Source: Sphingomonas sp. (GTDB lineage: Bacteria; Pseudomonadota; Alphaproteobacteria; Sphingomonadales; Sphingomonadaceae). From it: a DNA stretch of 64,000 bases. The translations under genes were made by a program, and so were the position numbers. Within the stretch, counting starts at the first letter, position 1, and each line of letters starts with the position of its first letter. The notes under the pieces were generated by a model. The model had not been told where the DNA came from and did not search any database. It was given only the letters and a program-made list of their open reading frames with translations. The stretch spans positions 372,001 through 436,000 of the forward strand of contig NZ_JAGIAM010000001.1 in the NCBI RefSeq assembly GCF_017744835.1, given 5' to 3'. Below are positions 35,566-45,851 of this stretch, one piece after another.

Positions 35566-36255
35566 ATGGAGCGCCCGACGGTCTACCGCCACCGGCTGAT
35601 CACTCGCATCTGGCACTGGGCGACTGCGCTCGCGGTGCTGGTGCTGATCCCGAGCGGGCTGATGATCTTCAACGCGCACCCGCGGCTCTATTGGGGGCAT
35701 TTTGGCGCGAACTTCGATCCCGCCTGGCTCGAGCTGCCGCGCTTCCCGGGCTGGGCGACGCTGCCGAGCTACTACAGCCTGTCGGGCGCGCGGCACTGGC
35801 ACCTGGCCTTCGCGCTGGTGCTGATCCTGGGCGTGCCGTTCTATCTGCTGTGGACGCTGGTCGGCGGGCATTGGCGCGACCTGCGCGTCCGCCGCGCCGA
35901 GCTGCGGCCCGCCGCGCTCTGGACCGACTTCCGCGCGCATCTCGCGCTGCGCTTCCACGATCCCGAGGACCCGCGCGCCTACAACAGCTTCCAGAAGGCG
36001 AGCTATGCAGGCGTGGTGTTCGTGCTGCTGCCGCTGCTCGTGCTGAGCGGGCTCGCGCTGGCGCCCGGCATGTGGCCCTGGCTGGCGGACCTGTTCGGCG
36101 GGCGCCAGTCGGCCCGCTCGGTCCATTTCATCGCGATGGCGCTGCTGACTGTGTTCGTCGTGGCGCACCTGACGCTGGTGATCCTGGCCGGCCCGGCCAA
36201 CGAGCTGCGGTCGATGGTCACCGGCCGCTGGCGCGCGCCCGAGGACCGTTCGTGA
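35566..36255 (+). CDS. Cytochrome b/b6-like membrane protein (cytochrome b561 domain)
   Basis: A 229-residue inner-membrane protein with four or five transmembrane segments. Histidines for heme ligation are visible in HRLITRIWHWATALAVL, RHWHLAFALVLI, HFIAMALLTVFVVAHLTLV, as in hydrogenase-type or formate/thiosulfate reductase cytochrome b subunits. It probably passes electrons between the quinone pool and the adjoining molybdopterin protein. Its stop overlaps the next start (GTGA), so the two are translationally coupled. Confidence 0.87.
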   Translation: MERPTVYRHRLITRIWHWATALAVLVLIPSGLMIFNAHPRLYWGHFGANFDPAWLELPRFPGWATLPSYYSLSGARHWHLAFALVLILGVPFYLLWTLVGGHWRDLRVRRAELRPAALWTDFRAHLALRFHDPEDPRAYNSFQKASYAGVVFVLLPLLVLSGLALAPGMWPWLADLFGGRQSARSVHFIAMALLTVFVVAHLTLVILAGPANELRSMVTGRWRAPEDRS

Positions 36256-36980
36256 TCACCCGGCGCGGCCTGATCCTCGGCGGCGCGAGCCTGCTCGCGG
36301 GGTGCGATTCGCTCACCGACAGCCCGGGGCTGATGCGCGCCGAGGATGCGCACCGCTTCCTCCAGCGTTCGGTCACCGGCCGCGCGGCGCTGGCACGCGA
36401 GTTCCGCACCGACCAGCGCAGCCCCTTGTTCCGCGTCAACGGCACCGGCAACCCCGACACGCCCGAATACAACGCGCTCGCCGCCAATCGCTTCGCCGAC
36501 TGGCGGCTGGTGGTCGACGGACTCGTCGCGCGCCCGCTCCGCCTCAGCCTGGCGCAGCTCCGCTCGATGCCCCAGCGCGCACAGGTCACGCGCCACGACT
36601 GCGTCGAGGGGTGGAGCGCGATCGGCAAATGGCAGGGCCCGCGGCTCGAGACGCTGCTCGACCTCGCCGGCATCCGGGACGACGCGCGCTACATCGTCTT
36701 CCACTGCGCCGACCGGTTCGGCACCACGCCCTATTATGAGTCGATCGACCTGATCGACGCCTTCCACCCCCAGACCATCCTCGCCTGGGCGATGAACGAC
36801 GCGCCGCTTTCGGTCGGCCACGGCGCACCGGTGCGCCTCAGGGTCGAGCGGCAGCTCGGCTACAAGCACGCCAAATATGTGATGCGGGTGGAGGCCGTCG
36901 CCTCGCTCGCGAGCGTCGGCGGCGGGCGCGGCGGCTATTGGGAGGATTCGAACGGCTACGAATGGTACGCGGGGATCTAG
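36252..36980 (+). CDS. Molybdopterin-dependent oxidoreductase, sulfite oxidase-like, Tat lipoprotein
   Basis: A 242-residue protein of the sulfite oxidase/MsrP (YedY) Moco family. The N-terminus ITRRGLILGGASLLAGC carries both a twin-arginine motif and a lipobox ending at Cys18, so it is likely a Tat-exported lipoprotein on the periplasmic face. The molybdenum-ligand cysteine lies in TRHDCVEGWSAIGKWQG, followed by a SUOX core with FHCADRFGTTPYYESIDL and RVERQLGYKHAKYVMRVE. The GTG start overlaps the cytochrome stop. The partner cytochrome b and the TauE protein suggest a sulfite- or sulfoxide-related redox system. Confidence 0.88.
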   Translation: MITRRGLILGGASLLAGCDSLTDSPGLMRAEDAHRFLQRSVTGRAALAREFRTDQRSPLFRVNGTGNPDTPEYNALAANRFADWRLVVDGLVARPLRLSLAQLRSMPQRAQVTRHDCVEGWSAIGKWQGPRLETLLDLAGIRDDARYIVFHCADRFGTTPYYESIDLIDAFHPQTILAWAMNDAPLSVGHGAPVRLRVERQLGYKHAKYVMRVEAVASLASVGGGRGGYWEDSNGYEWYAGI

Positions 36981-37083
36981 GGCGCGCTGACACAAGCCAG
37001 ATGCATTTTTCCGCATTGCGGTAGATCGTTACGGGCCTAAATTGGCACGGGGCTCCGGGGGGTGTTCTGGGAGAGGCGGCCTA

Positions 37084-38337
37084 ATGGCATTGATCGACCG
37101 TTTTCTCGACCGGGCCGTGAAGCGCGGCCCGCTGACCGTTATCGACAAGGACGGCCGCAGCCGCAGCTTCGGCGCGCCCGATCCTGCGCTCAAGCCCGTG
37201 ACGATCCGTCTCAAGCCGGGCGCGGGCGCTGCCATCGTGCGCGATCCCAGCCTCGGCGCGGCCGAGAGCTACATGGACGGCAAGCTCGAGATCGAACAGG
37301 GCGACATCTTCGACCTGCTCAACCTGGTGACCGCCAACAATCGCTGGGAAGAGAGCGACAGCGCGCTCAACCCCACGCCGCTGCGCCGCGCGATCGAAGC
37401 GGTCACGCACCGGATCGGCCGCTACAACATGGCGCGGCGATCGAAGCGCAACGTCGCGCACCACTATGATCTCTCCGACCGGCTCTACGACCTCTTCCTC
37501 GATGCCGACCGGCAGTACAGCTGCGCCTATTACACCGATCCGGCGAACAGCCTCGAGCAGGCGCAGGCCGACAAGAAGGCACACATCGCCGCCAAGCTGG
37601 CGCTCGAGCCGGGGATGCGCGTGCTCGACATCGGCTGCGGCTGGGGCGGCATGGCGCTCTATCTCCATGCCAAGACCGGTGCCGAAGTGCTGGGCATCAC
37701 CTTGTCCGAGGAGCAGCTCAAGGTCGCGCGGCGGCGTGCCGACGAGGCGGGCGTGGCAGACAAGGTGCGCTTCGAGCTGATCGACTATCGCGCGATGACC
37801 GGGCAGTTCGACCGGATCGTCTCAGTCGGCATGTTCGAGCATGTCGGGCCCGCCTTCTACCCGACCTTCTTCCGCAAATGCCGCGAGCTGCTGACCGAGG
37901 ACGGCGTGATGCTGCTCCACACGATCGGCCGCGCGGGCGGGCCGGGCGTCACCGACAAGTTCACGATGAAGTACATCTTCCCCGGCGGCTATATCCCGGC
38001 GCTGTCGGAGATCGTCCGCGGGTACGAGGGGCTGCGCATGTTCCCCACCGACGTGGAGGTGCTGCGGCTGCATTACGGCTATACGCTCAAGGCCTGGTAC
38101 GACCGCACCGTCGCCGCGCACGACGAGATCGTGAAGCTCTACGACGAGCGCTTCTTCCGCATGTGGACCTATTATCTGGCGGGATCGTGCGTGAGCTTCC
38201 TGAACGGCGGGCTGGTCAACTACCAGCTCCAGCTCTCGCGCTCGCGCGACAAGCTGCCGATCACGCGCGACTATATGCTGGAAGGCGAGCGCGCGCTGCG
38301 GGGTGAGGCGGAGGCACCGGCGCTGCTCTGGGCGTGA
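37084..38337 (+). CDS. Cyclopropane-fatty-acyl-phospholipid synthase family protein
   Basis: A 417-residue SAM methyltransferase of the CFA synthase family, which adds a methylene bridge to unsaturated acyl chains in membrane lipids. Seen: RSKRNVAHHYDLSDRLYDLFLD and the SAM motif MRVLDIGCGWGGMALYLHAK, then SVGMFEHVGPAFYPTFF and MKYIFPGGYIPALSE. The glycine-rich and E-H-V motifs are intact. The ATG at 37084 is preceded by GGGAGAGGCGG. Monocistronic, with an inverted repeat downstream. It could also be a mycolic-acid-like methyltransferase, but the host suggests phospholipids. Confidence 0.92.
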   Translation: MALIDRFLDRAVKRGPLTVIDKDGRSRSFGAPDPALKPVTIRLKPGAGAAIVRDPSLGAAESYMDGKLEIEQGDIFDLLNLVTANNRWEESDSALNPTPLRRAIEAVTHRIGRYNMARRSKRNVAHHYDLSDRLYDLFLDADRQYSCAYYTDPANSLEQAQADKKAHIAAKLALEPGMRVLDIGCGWGGMALYLHAKTGAEVLGITLSEEQLKVARRRADEAGVADKVRFELIDYRAMTGQFDRIVSVGMFEHVGPAFYPTFFRKCRELLTEDGVMLLHTIGRAGGPGVTDKFTMKYIFPGGYIPALSEIVRGYEGLRMFPTDVEVLRLHYGYTLKAWYDRTVAAHDEIVKLYDERFFRMWTYYLAGSCVSFLNGGLVNYQLQLSRSRDKLPITRDYMLEGERALRGEAEAPALLWA

Positions 38338-38366
38338 AGCGGTCCGGCACTGGCCTATTCCCGATC

Positions 38367-38471
38367 GTCACCCCGGCCTTGTGCCGGGGGCCACGTATCG
38401 TCACCGGATGCCCTCTCGCTTCTTGTCCATGACTCGTTTCCCGGTGGACCCCGGCACAAGGCCGGGGTGAC
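38367..38471. repeat. Inverted repeat with CCGGCCTTGTGCCGG cores
   Basis: Two perfect 23-bp inverted arms (38367-38389 and 38449-38471), GTCACCCCGGCCTTGTGCCG and so on, 59 bp apart, after the cyclopropane synthase gene. Each arm has a nested palindrome (CCCCGGCCTTGTGCCGGGG). It is a mobile palindromic unit of the same general class as the repeat at 21.6 kb but a different core, and may also help end transcription. Confidence 0.8.
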
Positions 38472-38567
38472 GAGGGAGTTGAGGGAGAGCCCGTTCGCCG
38501 CAAAGGTTGCGCGTACCGCACGCGGCCCCTAGAGCGCGCACCGTTCCCCACCCTCTGGAGTTGCCCC

Positions 38568-39785
<1,218 letters not shown>

Positions 39786-39809
39786 GGTAACACGATCCCC
39801 CTGATGCCT

Positions 39810-39830
39810 CCCCTCCCTGAAAGGGAGGGG
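39810..39830. terminator. Short hairpin downstream of argG
   Basis: A 9-bp stem, CCCCTCCCT with GAA loop, starting about 25 bp after the argG stop. It sits right before the longer hairpin. CCCCTCCC-type hairpins recur between genes in this window. Confidence 0.45.
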
Positions 39831-39845
39831 CAAGGGGTGGGTTTT

Positions 39846-39880
39846 AGCGGGGGGCGAGGCTCGATGCCTCGCCCCCCGCT
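39846..39880 (+). terminator. Strong hairpin after argG
   Basis: A perfect 15-bp stem (AGCGGGGGGCGAGGC) with a TCGAT loop, followed by TTGATT. It is the best terminator candidate for argG; the T-tail is short, so it may not be fully Rho-independent. Confidence 0.6.
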
Positions 39881-39930
39881 TTGATTCGATCGAGTCTTTG
39901 AGACGCGCAGACGCGCATCCGCCCTCAACT

Positions 39931-39948
39931 CCTCCCTTTTCCGGGAGG
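39931..39948 (-). terminator. Weak hairpin downstream of the S1/P1 nuclease gene
   Basis: A 6-bp stem CCTCCC/GGGAGG with a TTTTCC loop, 24 bp beyond the nuclease stop on the minus strand. It has no clear T-run and may be part of a small repeat. Confidence 0.35.
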
Positions 39949-39971
39949 GGAGCTGGCGGCGGTAGGGCGAA

Positions 39972-40811
39972 CTACGCCAGCGCTTCTTCCAGCAGCCGCG
40001 CCAGCCGCAGCCCGCCCTTGGTGACTTGGTCGCGCGCCGGCTCGATCAGCTTCTCGATCGTCGCCTGGTCGAGCTTCGCGCGCTCGGGATTGTCCGCGCA
40101 GGGGTCCTTGTAGGCCGAGCCATAGACCACGTCGCGCGCGACCTGCCAGCTCTCGCGGCTCCAGTCCTCGACGGTGCCGGCGCCGAGGCGGCCGCGCTCC
40201 TCGGACGAATAGACGCGGATCAGCGAAGGCGGCGTGGTGATCGCGCGCTCGGCGATCAGCCCGTCCCAGATGGTGTGGAGGTTGAGCTTCTCGGTGACAT
40301 AGTCGCCATAGGCGGCGCGCGCGCGGTTGCCGCCCAGGTCGCCGCGGTCGCCCGCGTGGAGCGGCTGGTGCAGGTCGCCGACGAAATGGACGAGGAAGGC
40401 CAGCGCCATCACGCGCTCGCGCACCGGCACCTTCTTGTCCTTGAGCAGCTTGAGGTTGCGCTCGACCTGCGCCGACACGCAATTGCCGTCGGGGCAGTTC
40501 GACTTGATGTCGAACGGCTTGCAGATGTTCACGTTCTGATAGTGCCAGTTATAGGCATAGCTGAAGCGCGGACCGAGCGTCTTGATGCAGTCGGCCCAGA
40601 CGCTCGCTTCCTCGATCGTGCGCGCCGGGCAAGTCGGCGTCTCGAGCAGCGCCTGGTGCGACAGCAGCTGGCGGATCTCGCGCTGCACGGCAGGGCTGAC
40701 GTTCTTGTAGGCGATCGCGGCGACGGTCTCATGGCCCAGTTCCCACCAGGCATGGGCGGGCGAGCTGAAGCCGATCAAGGCCGCGACGAGCAGGAGCAAT
40801 TTGCGAATCAT
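39972..40811 (-). CDS. S1/P1 nuclease family protein
   Basis: A 279-residue exported nuclease (signal peptide IRKLLLLVAALIGFSSPAHA). The zinc ligands of the S1/P1 family are visible: the Trp that becomes the mature N-terminus in AWWELGHETVAAIA, the EASVWADCIK segment, WHYQNVN, and the HFVGDLHQPLHAGDRGDLGGN cluster with several His/Asp ligands. These trinuclear zinc enzymes cut single-stranded DNA and RNA in the periplasm or outside. Bacterial members appear widely, with no assigned role here. Monocistronic. Confidence 0.92.
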   Translation of the reverse strand: MIRKLLLLVAALIGFSSPAHAWWELGHETVAAIAYKNVSPAVQREIRQLLSHQALLETPTCPARTIEEASVWADCIKTLGPRFSYAYNWHYQNVNICKPFDIKSNCPDGNCVSAQVERNLKLLKDKKVPVRERVMALAFLVHFVGDLHQPLHAGDRGDLGGNRARAAYGDYVTEKLNLHTIWDGLIAERAITTPPSLIRVYSSEERGRLGAGTVEDWSRESWQVARDVVYGSAYKDPCADNPERAKLDQATIEKLIEPARDQVTKGGLRLARLLEEALA

Positions 40812-40866
40812 CGCCCGCCCTTAGCCAATAGTGCGCCTGAGGGGAAAGGGACCGGCGCCCGGTGCC

Positions 40867-42084
40867 TCAGCCCAGCGCTGCCAGCTTCTCTTCCGCCAGC
40901 CGGTCGAGCTCGGCGCGCGACTTCTTCTCCGCCGCGGTCTTGAGCTGGCCGCATGCCGCGTCGATGTCGCGCCCGCGCGGAGTGCGCACCGGCGCCGAGA
41001 TTCCCGCCTCGAAGACGATGTTGCTGAACGCGCGGACGCGCTCCGGCGTCGAGCATTCGTAGGGCGCGCCCGGCCAGGGGTTGAACGGGATCAAATTCAC
41101 CTTCGCCGGCAGCCGATACTTGCGGATCAGCCGCACCAGCTCGTGCGCGTCCTCGTCGCTGTCGTTCTTGTCCTTGAGCATGACGTACTCGAAGGTGATC
41201 CGCCGCGCATTGTTCGCGCCCGGATAATCGGCGCAGGCCTGGAGCAGCTCTTCGATCCCGTACTTGCGGTTCAAGGGCACGATCTCGTCGCGGATCTCCT
41301 TGGTCACCGCGTGGAGCGAGACCGCCAGGTTCACGCCGATCTCCGCGCCGGCGCGCGCCATCATCGGCACCACGCCCGACGTCGAAAGCGTGATCCGGCG
41401 CTTCGAGAGCGCCAGCCCGTCGCCGTCCATCACGATCGCCAGCCCGTCGCGGACCTGCTCGAAATTGTACAGCGGCTCGCCCATCCCCATCATCACGATG
41501 TTGGTGAGCATCCGCCCCTCGGGCTGGCTCGGCCATTCGCCCAGCGAATCGCGCGCGAGCATCACCTGGCCGACGATCTCGCCCGCGGTCAGGTTGCGCA
41601 CCAGCCGCATCGTGCCCGTGTGGCAGAAGCGGCAGTTGAGTGTGCAGCCGACTTGGCTCGACACGCACAAAGTCCCGCGGTCCGCATCGGGGATGAAGAC
41701 CATCTCATAATCCTGCCCGTCGTGCGAGCGGAGCAGCCATTTGCGCGTCCCGTCGGTCGAGACCTGCGCCTCCACCACCTCGGGGCGCGAGATCACGAAG
41801 CGCTCGGCGAGCCACGGGTGCTGCGCCTTGGCGATGTCGGTCATCACCGCGAAGTCGGTCGCGCCGCGGTTGTAGATCCAGTGCCACAGCTGCTTGGCGC
41901 GCAGCTTGGCCTGCTTGGGCTCCATGCCCGCGGCTTCCAGCGCCTCGCGGATCGCGGGCTTGGAAAGCCCGACCAGATCGACGCGGCCGTCGGCGCGCGG
42001 AGTCGTCGCCCGGGGAACGGGCACGGGATCGATGTGCCCCGGAATGGGCATGGGAGCGGCCGACACTGTCTGCATCGCGCCCAT
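40867..42084 (-). CDS. rlmN: Dual-specificity 23S rRNA/tRNA adenine-C2 methyltransferase RlmN
   Basis: A 405-residue radical SAM enzyme that methylates A2503 of 23S rRNA and A37 of some tRNAs. The [4Fe-4S] cysteines are C147, C151 and C154 in [13 protein letters not shown], and the conserved late cysteine in YECSTPERV is also present. The start [10 protein letters not shown] is chosen; the frame stays open upstream but into non-coding sequence. It lies between the S1/P1 nuclease and the divergent DUF4168-type gene. Confidence 0.95.
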   Translation of the reverse strand: MGAMQTVSAAPMPIPGHIDPVPVPRATTPRADGRVDLVGLSKPAIREALEAAGMEPKQAKLRAKQLWHWIYNRGATDFAVMTDIAKAQHPWLAERFVISRPEVVEAQVSTDGTRKWLLRSHDGQDYEMVFIPDADRGTLCVSSQVGCTLNCRFCHTGTMRLVRNLTAGEIVGQVMLARDSLGEWPSQPEGRMLTNIVMMGMGEPLYNFEQVRDGLAIVMDGDGLALSKRRITLSTSGVVPMMARAGAEIGVNLAVSLHAVTKEIRDEIVPLNRKYGIEELLQACADYPGANNARRITFEYVMLKDKNDSDEDAHELVRLIRKYRLPAKVNLIPFNPWPGAPYECSTPERVRAFSNIVFEAGISAPVRTPRGRDIDAACGQLKTAAEKKSRAELDRLAEEKLAALG

Positions 42085-42238
42085 GTAGGCGATTTCGCCT
42101 CGCTTTTCCACACCCGTGGAAATGCGGCAGCGCAGCAGGGTCTGTCCCACATATCGCACGCCGCATCGCTGAAACCTTTGCAGATGCGGCGGCCGCAGCC
42201 AGTTTGAAGCTCCGGGGGCGCGGAATCGGAGTTTTGAC

Positions 42239-42619
42239 ATGGTTTTTCGTACTTCGCGTATCTTGACCGGCGCTGCCCTGCTGCTGGCTGCACCGGCAGC
42301 ATTCGCCCAGGACGCTTCGCAAACTGCCCAGCCCGCCGCTCCGGCGGCGCCGGCCGAGCAGGCCGCGACGGGGGCCTCGGCCGGTGCCGCGGCGACGGTG
42401 AGCGACGCCGAGATCAAGCAGTTCGCCACGGCCGCCCTCGCGGTCGACAAGGTCCGCAAGGATGCCGCGGTGCCCGAGGCGGACAAGAACACCAAGATGG
42501 TCGAGGCGATCAGCGCGAGCGGGCTCCAGCCGGCTCGCTTCAACGAGATCGCCCAGGCGATGCAGGCGGATCCCGCGCTCAACAAGCGCATCCAGGAAGC
42601 CGCCGCGTCCGCCAAGTAA
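42239..42619 (+). CDS. Small exported DUF4168-like protein
   Basis: A 126-residue protein with a signal peptide ([19 protein letters not shown]). Pro/Ala-rich linker (residues 25-50), then a helical domain with [51 protein letters not shown]. This is the DUF4168 pattern, small periplasmic proteins of unknown function in sphingomonads. Divergent from rlmN, convergent with an oxidoreductase gene. Confidence 0.8.
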   Translation: MVFRTSRILTGAALLLAAPAAFAQDASQTAQPAAPAAPAEQAATGASAGAAATVSDAEIKQFATAALAVDKVRKDAAVPEADKNTKMVEAISASGLQPARFNEIAQAMQADPALNKRIQEAAASAK

Positions 42620-42626
42620 GTGCATC

Positions 42627-42657
42627 GAGGGGCGGCGGACCCTCCCCGCCGCCCCTC
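42627..42657. terminator. Bidirectional hairpin between convergent genes
   Basis: Perfect 12-bp stem GAGGGGCGGCGG/CCGCCGCCCCTC with a 7-nt loop in the 48-bp gap between the DUF4168-type gene and the oxidoreductase gene. A C/T-rich stretch TCCCCTTTCC follows on the plus strand. Confidence 0.65.
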
Positions 42658-42667
42658 TCCCCTTTCC

Positions 42668-43600
42668 TTATCGGCAGGCGAGCGCTGCCAGCGTCGTGCC
42701 CATCGCTTCCAGCGGATCGGTGCGCGGCTCCTCGCCCAGCACCGCCACCAGCGCATGATTGTCGAGCCGCACGGGATGCTGCCAGAAGGGGCGCATCTCG
42801 ATCAGCTCGCGCAACGTGGGGTTGAACGGCGCGGCGAGCGGCAGCGCCCACCACGGCATCGCCTTCGTCTTCACGCTCCGCCCCAGCGCCACGCCGATCA
42901 GCTTGGCGAACCCTGCGCCATCGGCGTCCCACAGCCCCTCGAAATGATAGCGCGCGAAGCGGGGCAGTTCGGCCTCGCGGTCCAGCAGCCGCGCGAAGCT
43001 CTCGCCGACGTCGGGCAGATAGGCCCAGGCGTGCCCCACGCCGGGCGCTCCCGGGCAGGTCACCGCCGCCACGCGCGCGCCGGGCTTGACCATCCCCTGC
43101 GACAGCCAGCTGTTCCCCGGCCGCGGCCCGAAATAGTCGCCGGCGCGCAGGATCAGCGCCCGCGCCCCCGAGGTCTCGAGCCGCGCCTCCATCTCGGCGC
43201 GCAGCCCGCCCTTGCGCGTCCGCGGACGCTGCATCGAATCGGGAAGCGCCACCGGCGTCTCGGCGGGATCGTAATTGTAGATCGTCCCCGGCAGCGCGAT
43301 CCGCGCGTCGTTCGCCAGCGCCGCGGCGATGCTGTTGTCAAGCATCGGCACCACCAGCCGGTCCCAATCGCGATAGCCCGGCGGGTTCACTGCGTGGACG
43401 ATCGCCGCCACGCCCTCCGCCGCGCGCAGCACCGCCGCCCGGTCGGTCGCATCCCCCGAGACCCATTCCACGCCCTGGTCGAGCCCCGGCCGCACGTCGC
43501 GCACCAGCCCGCGCACCCGCCAGCCGTGTCGCAGCAGCGCCCGCGCCGTCTCGCCGCCCACGCCCCCGCTCGCCCCGAGCACCAGCACCGTCCTGTCCAT
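42668..43600 (-). CDS. NAD(P)-binding Rossmann-fold oxidoreductase (NmrA/SDR-like)
   Basis: A 310-residue protein of the atypical short-chain dehydrogenase group. The nucleotide loop is [19 protein letters not shown] at the N-terminus; [19 protein letters not shown] matches epimerase-like family members. No catalytic YxxxK motif is evident in the usual place, so it may not be a classic SDR. It is divergent from a LysR-type regulator 91 bp away, and the LysR probably controls it. Substrate unknown. Confidence 0.8.
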   Translation of the reverse strand: MDRTVLVLGASGGVGGETARALLRHGWRVRGLVRDVRPGLDQGVEWVSGDATDRAAVLRAAEGVAAIVHAVNPPGYRDWDRLVVPMLDNSIAAALANDARIALPGTIYNYDPAETPVALPDSMQRPRTRKGGLRAEMEARLETSGARALILRAGDYFGPRPGNSWLSQGMVKPGARVAAVTCPGAPGVGHAWAYLPDVGESFARLLDREAELPRFARYHFEGLWDADGAGFAKLIGVALGRSVKTKAMPWWALPLAAPFNPTLRELIEMRPFWQHPVRLDNHALVAVLGEEPRTDPLEAMGTTLAALACR

Positions 43601-43691
43601 CACTGCCTCCTGATTGATCCGGAGCCGGAGATGCGCCCGCGACGGTTGGAATAAAATTGTCCGACCTTTGCAGCTCACCTATACAAATTTG

Positions 43692-44591
43692 ATGAGCTCG
43701 CTCGATTCAGGCACCGACTGGGAGCGCCAGCGCGCCTTTCTCGCAGTGATGACCGAGGGCAGCCTGTCGGCCGCCGCGCGGCGGATCGGCGTGGCCCAGC
43801 CCACCGTCCGCCGACGCATCGAGGAGCTGGAGGCCGAGACCGGCACCCCGCTTTTCACGCGCACCCCCAGCGGGCTGCTTCCCACCGAGCGCGCCCGCGC
43901 GCTTGCCGAGCACGCCCGCGCGATGGCGCTCGCCGCCGACGCCTTCGCGCGCACCGCTTCGGCCGAGGCGTCCGAAGTCGCCGGCCGTGTCCGCGTCTCG
44001 GCGAGCGATGTGATCGCGGTCGAGATCCTCCCGCCGATCCTCGCCGCGCTCATGCGCCGCCACCCGCGCCTGGTGATCGAGCTCAGCCCCAGCAACCGCA
44101 CCGAGGACGTGCTCCGCCGCGAGGCCGACGTCGCCGTCCGCATGGTCCGCCCGCAGCAGGAGGCGCTGGTCGCGCAGCGCATCGGAATGGTGCCGCTCGG
44201 CCTCCACGCCCACCCCGACTATCTCGCCGCGCACGGCACGCCCGCCACGCTCGACGCCATGCACGGCCATGTGCTGATCGGCGTCGAGCAGGATTCGCCC
44301 GTGCTGCGCGCTCTCCAGGCGCGGGGCCTCCCGGTCCGCCGCGACGACTTCGCCTTCCGCAGCGACAGCGACCTCGCCCAGCTCGCCGCGATCCGCGCCG
44401 GCCTCGGCATCGGCGTCTGCCAGACCGGCCTCGCCGCCCGCGACGGCCTGGTGCGCATCCTCCCCGACGGGCTGCGCTTCGACCTCGAAACCTGGGTCGT
44501 CTGCCACGAGGACCTCCGCAGCGTCGCCCGGGTGCGTGCGGTGTTCGACGCGCTGGTGGCGGGACTGAGGGACTATGTCGCGACGGGCTAG
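43692..44591 (+). CDS. LysR family transcriptional regulator
   Basis: A 299-residue regulator. The winged helix-turn-helix is at residues about 16-75 (FLAVMTEGSLSAAARRIGVAQPTVRRRIEELEAETGTPLF) and the periplasmic-binding-like effector domain follows. It faces the oxidoreductase gene on the opposite strand with a 91-bp shared intergenic region, the usual layout for a LysR-type regulator and its target. Start at ATG 43692; an upstream frame adds an unrelated N-terminus. Its stop overlaps the convergent IalB-like gene by 4 bp. Confidence 0.92.
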   Translation: MSSLDSGTDWERQRAFLAVMTEGSLSAAARRIGVAQPTVRRRIEELEAETGTPLFTRTPSGLLPTERARALAEHARAMALAADAFARTASAEASEVAGRVRVSASDVIAVEILPPILAALMRRHPRLVIELSPSNRTEDVLRREADVAVRMVRPQQEALVAQRIGMVPLGLHAHPDYLAAHGTPATLDAMHGHVLIGVEQDSPVLRALQARGLPVRRDDFAFRSDSDLAQLAAIRAGLGIGVCQTGLAARDGLVRILPDGLRFDLETWVVCHEDLRSVARVRAVFDALVAGLRDYVATG

Positions 44592-45043
44592 CGCCCCGCA
44601 CACCCCACGGCCGCCGCATCGATCGCCGTCGCGGCGCCCTTGAGCGCATAAGTATCGGCGAAGGGCGCCCCGTTCGCGCCCACCGACTCGACGCTCATGC
44701 TCCGCCCGTCGCGCATCGCTGTCACGATCGCGCGGTCGGTGCGCGCGTCGGGCGCCCAGGCGTCGGCCGCGCCCCCGCTCAGCTCGAAGCGCCGCTCGCC
44801 GACCGAGAGCGTCACCCGCGCGTTGGCGGCGCGCGCGCGGCTCAGCCGGATATGGATCTGGCTGCGCGCGCCCTCGCGCGGCCAGGTCGCGACCGAGGCG
44901 AAGCCCTCGCCCCGCCCGCCCACCGGCCGCGCGATCGCGAAGCAGCGCAGCGGAGAGGGATCGCGGAACGCCCCCCAGCCCTCGTAGATTCCCAGCGTGT
45001 CGCGCGGCACCGCCAGCAGCGCCAATATCGCCAGCAGCATCAT
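44588..45043 (-). CDS. IalB-like small exported protein
   Basis: A 151-residue protein with a hydrophobic N-terminus (MMLLAILALLAVP), likely signal-anchored or exported. The pattern of a CFAIARPV early stretch, VTLSVGERRFELSGGAADAWAPDARTDRAIVTAMRDGRSMSVESVG and the final DTYALKGAATAIDAAAVGC with two distant cysteines resembles the Bartonella invasion-associated locus B (IalB) family. This assignment is from pattern memory and only moderate. It overlaps the histidine phosphatase gene by 4 bp on the same strand, so they are an operon. Confidence 0.6.
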   Translation of the reverse strand: MMLLAILALLAVPRDTLGIYEGWGAFRDPSPLRCFAIARPVGGRGEGFASVATWPREGARSQIHIRLSRARAANARVTLSVGERRFELSGGAADAWAPDARTDRAIVTAMRDGRSMSVESVGANGAPFADTYALKGAATAIDAAAVGCAGR

Positions 45044-45690
45044 GCCGGCGCCGCCCCGCGCCCGGTGCCCAGGTGCACCACGGTCTCGACCCCCTTCTCG
45101 ATCAGCACCACCGATCCCTGCGGCAGGTCCGGCGCCACGGGCGCCGCGAACTGCGGCAGCACGTCGCGCCCCGTCATCACCCCGCGCAGGATCCGGCTCG
45201 ACATGCCGTGCATGATCACCAGCCGGTCGCCCGGATCGTCGTCGGTATCGGCGAGCCAGCCGGAGACGCGCACGGCGATCGCGTCATACCATTCGCCCCC
45301 CGGCGGCGGCTTCGCATAGAGGCCGTGCTCGGGGTCCAGGACCGTCCCCACCTCGCGCTGCAGGTCGGCGTAATAGCGCCCGCTCCATTCGCCCATGCCG
45401 ATCTCGACCAGCCGGTCGTCGGTCCTCGCCTGGTGCCAGTCGAGCTCGAGATGCTCGGCGATCACCGCCAGCGTCTGCAGCGCCCGCCCCGCGCTCGACG
45501 ACCAGAGCGTGATCGCAGGCCTGGGCCCCAGCAGCTTCCGCAGCGCCTCGCCCATCGCCTCGGCCTGGGCGAAGCCCGCGCGCGTCAGCGGCGTGTGGAG
45601 ATGGTCGCCCTGCATCCGCCGGGCGATGTTGAACACGGTCTCGCCGTGGCGGGCGATGAAATCACGCCCCTTGCGCTGGGTGGCCGGCAT
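45040..45690 (-). CDS. Histidine phosphatase superfamily protein (phosphoglycerate mutase-like)
   Basis: A 216-residue protein with the catalytic FIARHGETVFNIARRMQGD (RHGE; the His is the phospho-acceptor), LWSSSAGRALQT (second Arg region) and the second His in LVIMHGMSSRILRGVM. Such enzymes dephosphorylate small molecules or act as mutases. The start is at 45690 (MPATQRKGRDFIARHG); the longer frame upstream has no family similarity. It is 5' of the IalB-like gene with a 4-bp overlap. Confidence 0.9.
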   Translation of the reverse strand: MPATQRKGRDFIARHGETVFNIARRMQGDHLHTPLTRAGFAQAEAMGEALRKLLGPRPAITLWSSSAGRALQTLAVIAEHLELDWHQARTDDRLVEIGMGEWSGRYYADLQREVGTVLDPEHGLYAKPPPGGEWYDAIAVRVSGWLADTDDDPGDRLVIMHGMSSRILRGVMTGRDVLPQFAAPVAPDLPQGSVVLIEKGVETVVHLGTGRGAAPA

Positions 45691-45851
45691 GCTGACTCCC
45701 TCGCCGTTCGCCGCCCAAAACGCAAATGGGCCGAACTTGGGCGCGCTCCATATTTCCGCCTCGTTTCGTTCAGTCAACGAACAGCTTCGTTACGGCAACG
45801 ACACGACTGCTCCCGCCCCCTTGGGAGCACACCCGAACAATGGAGTATCTC

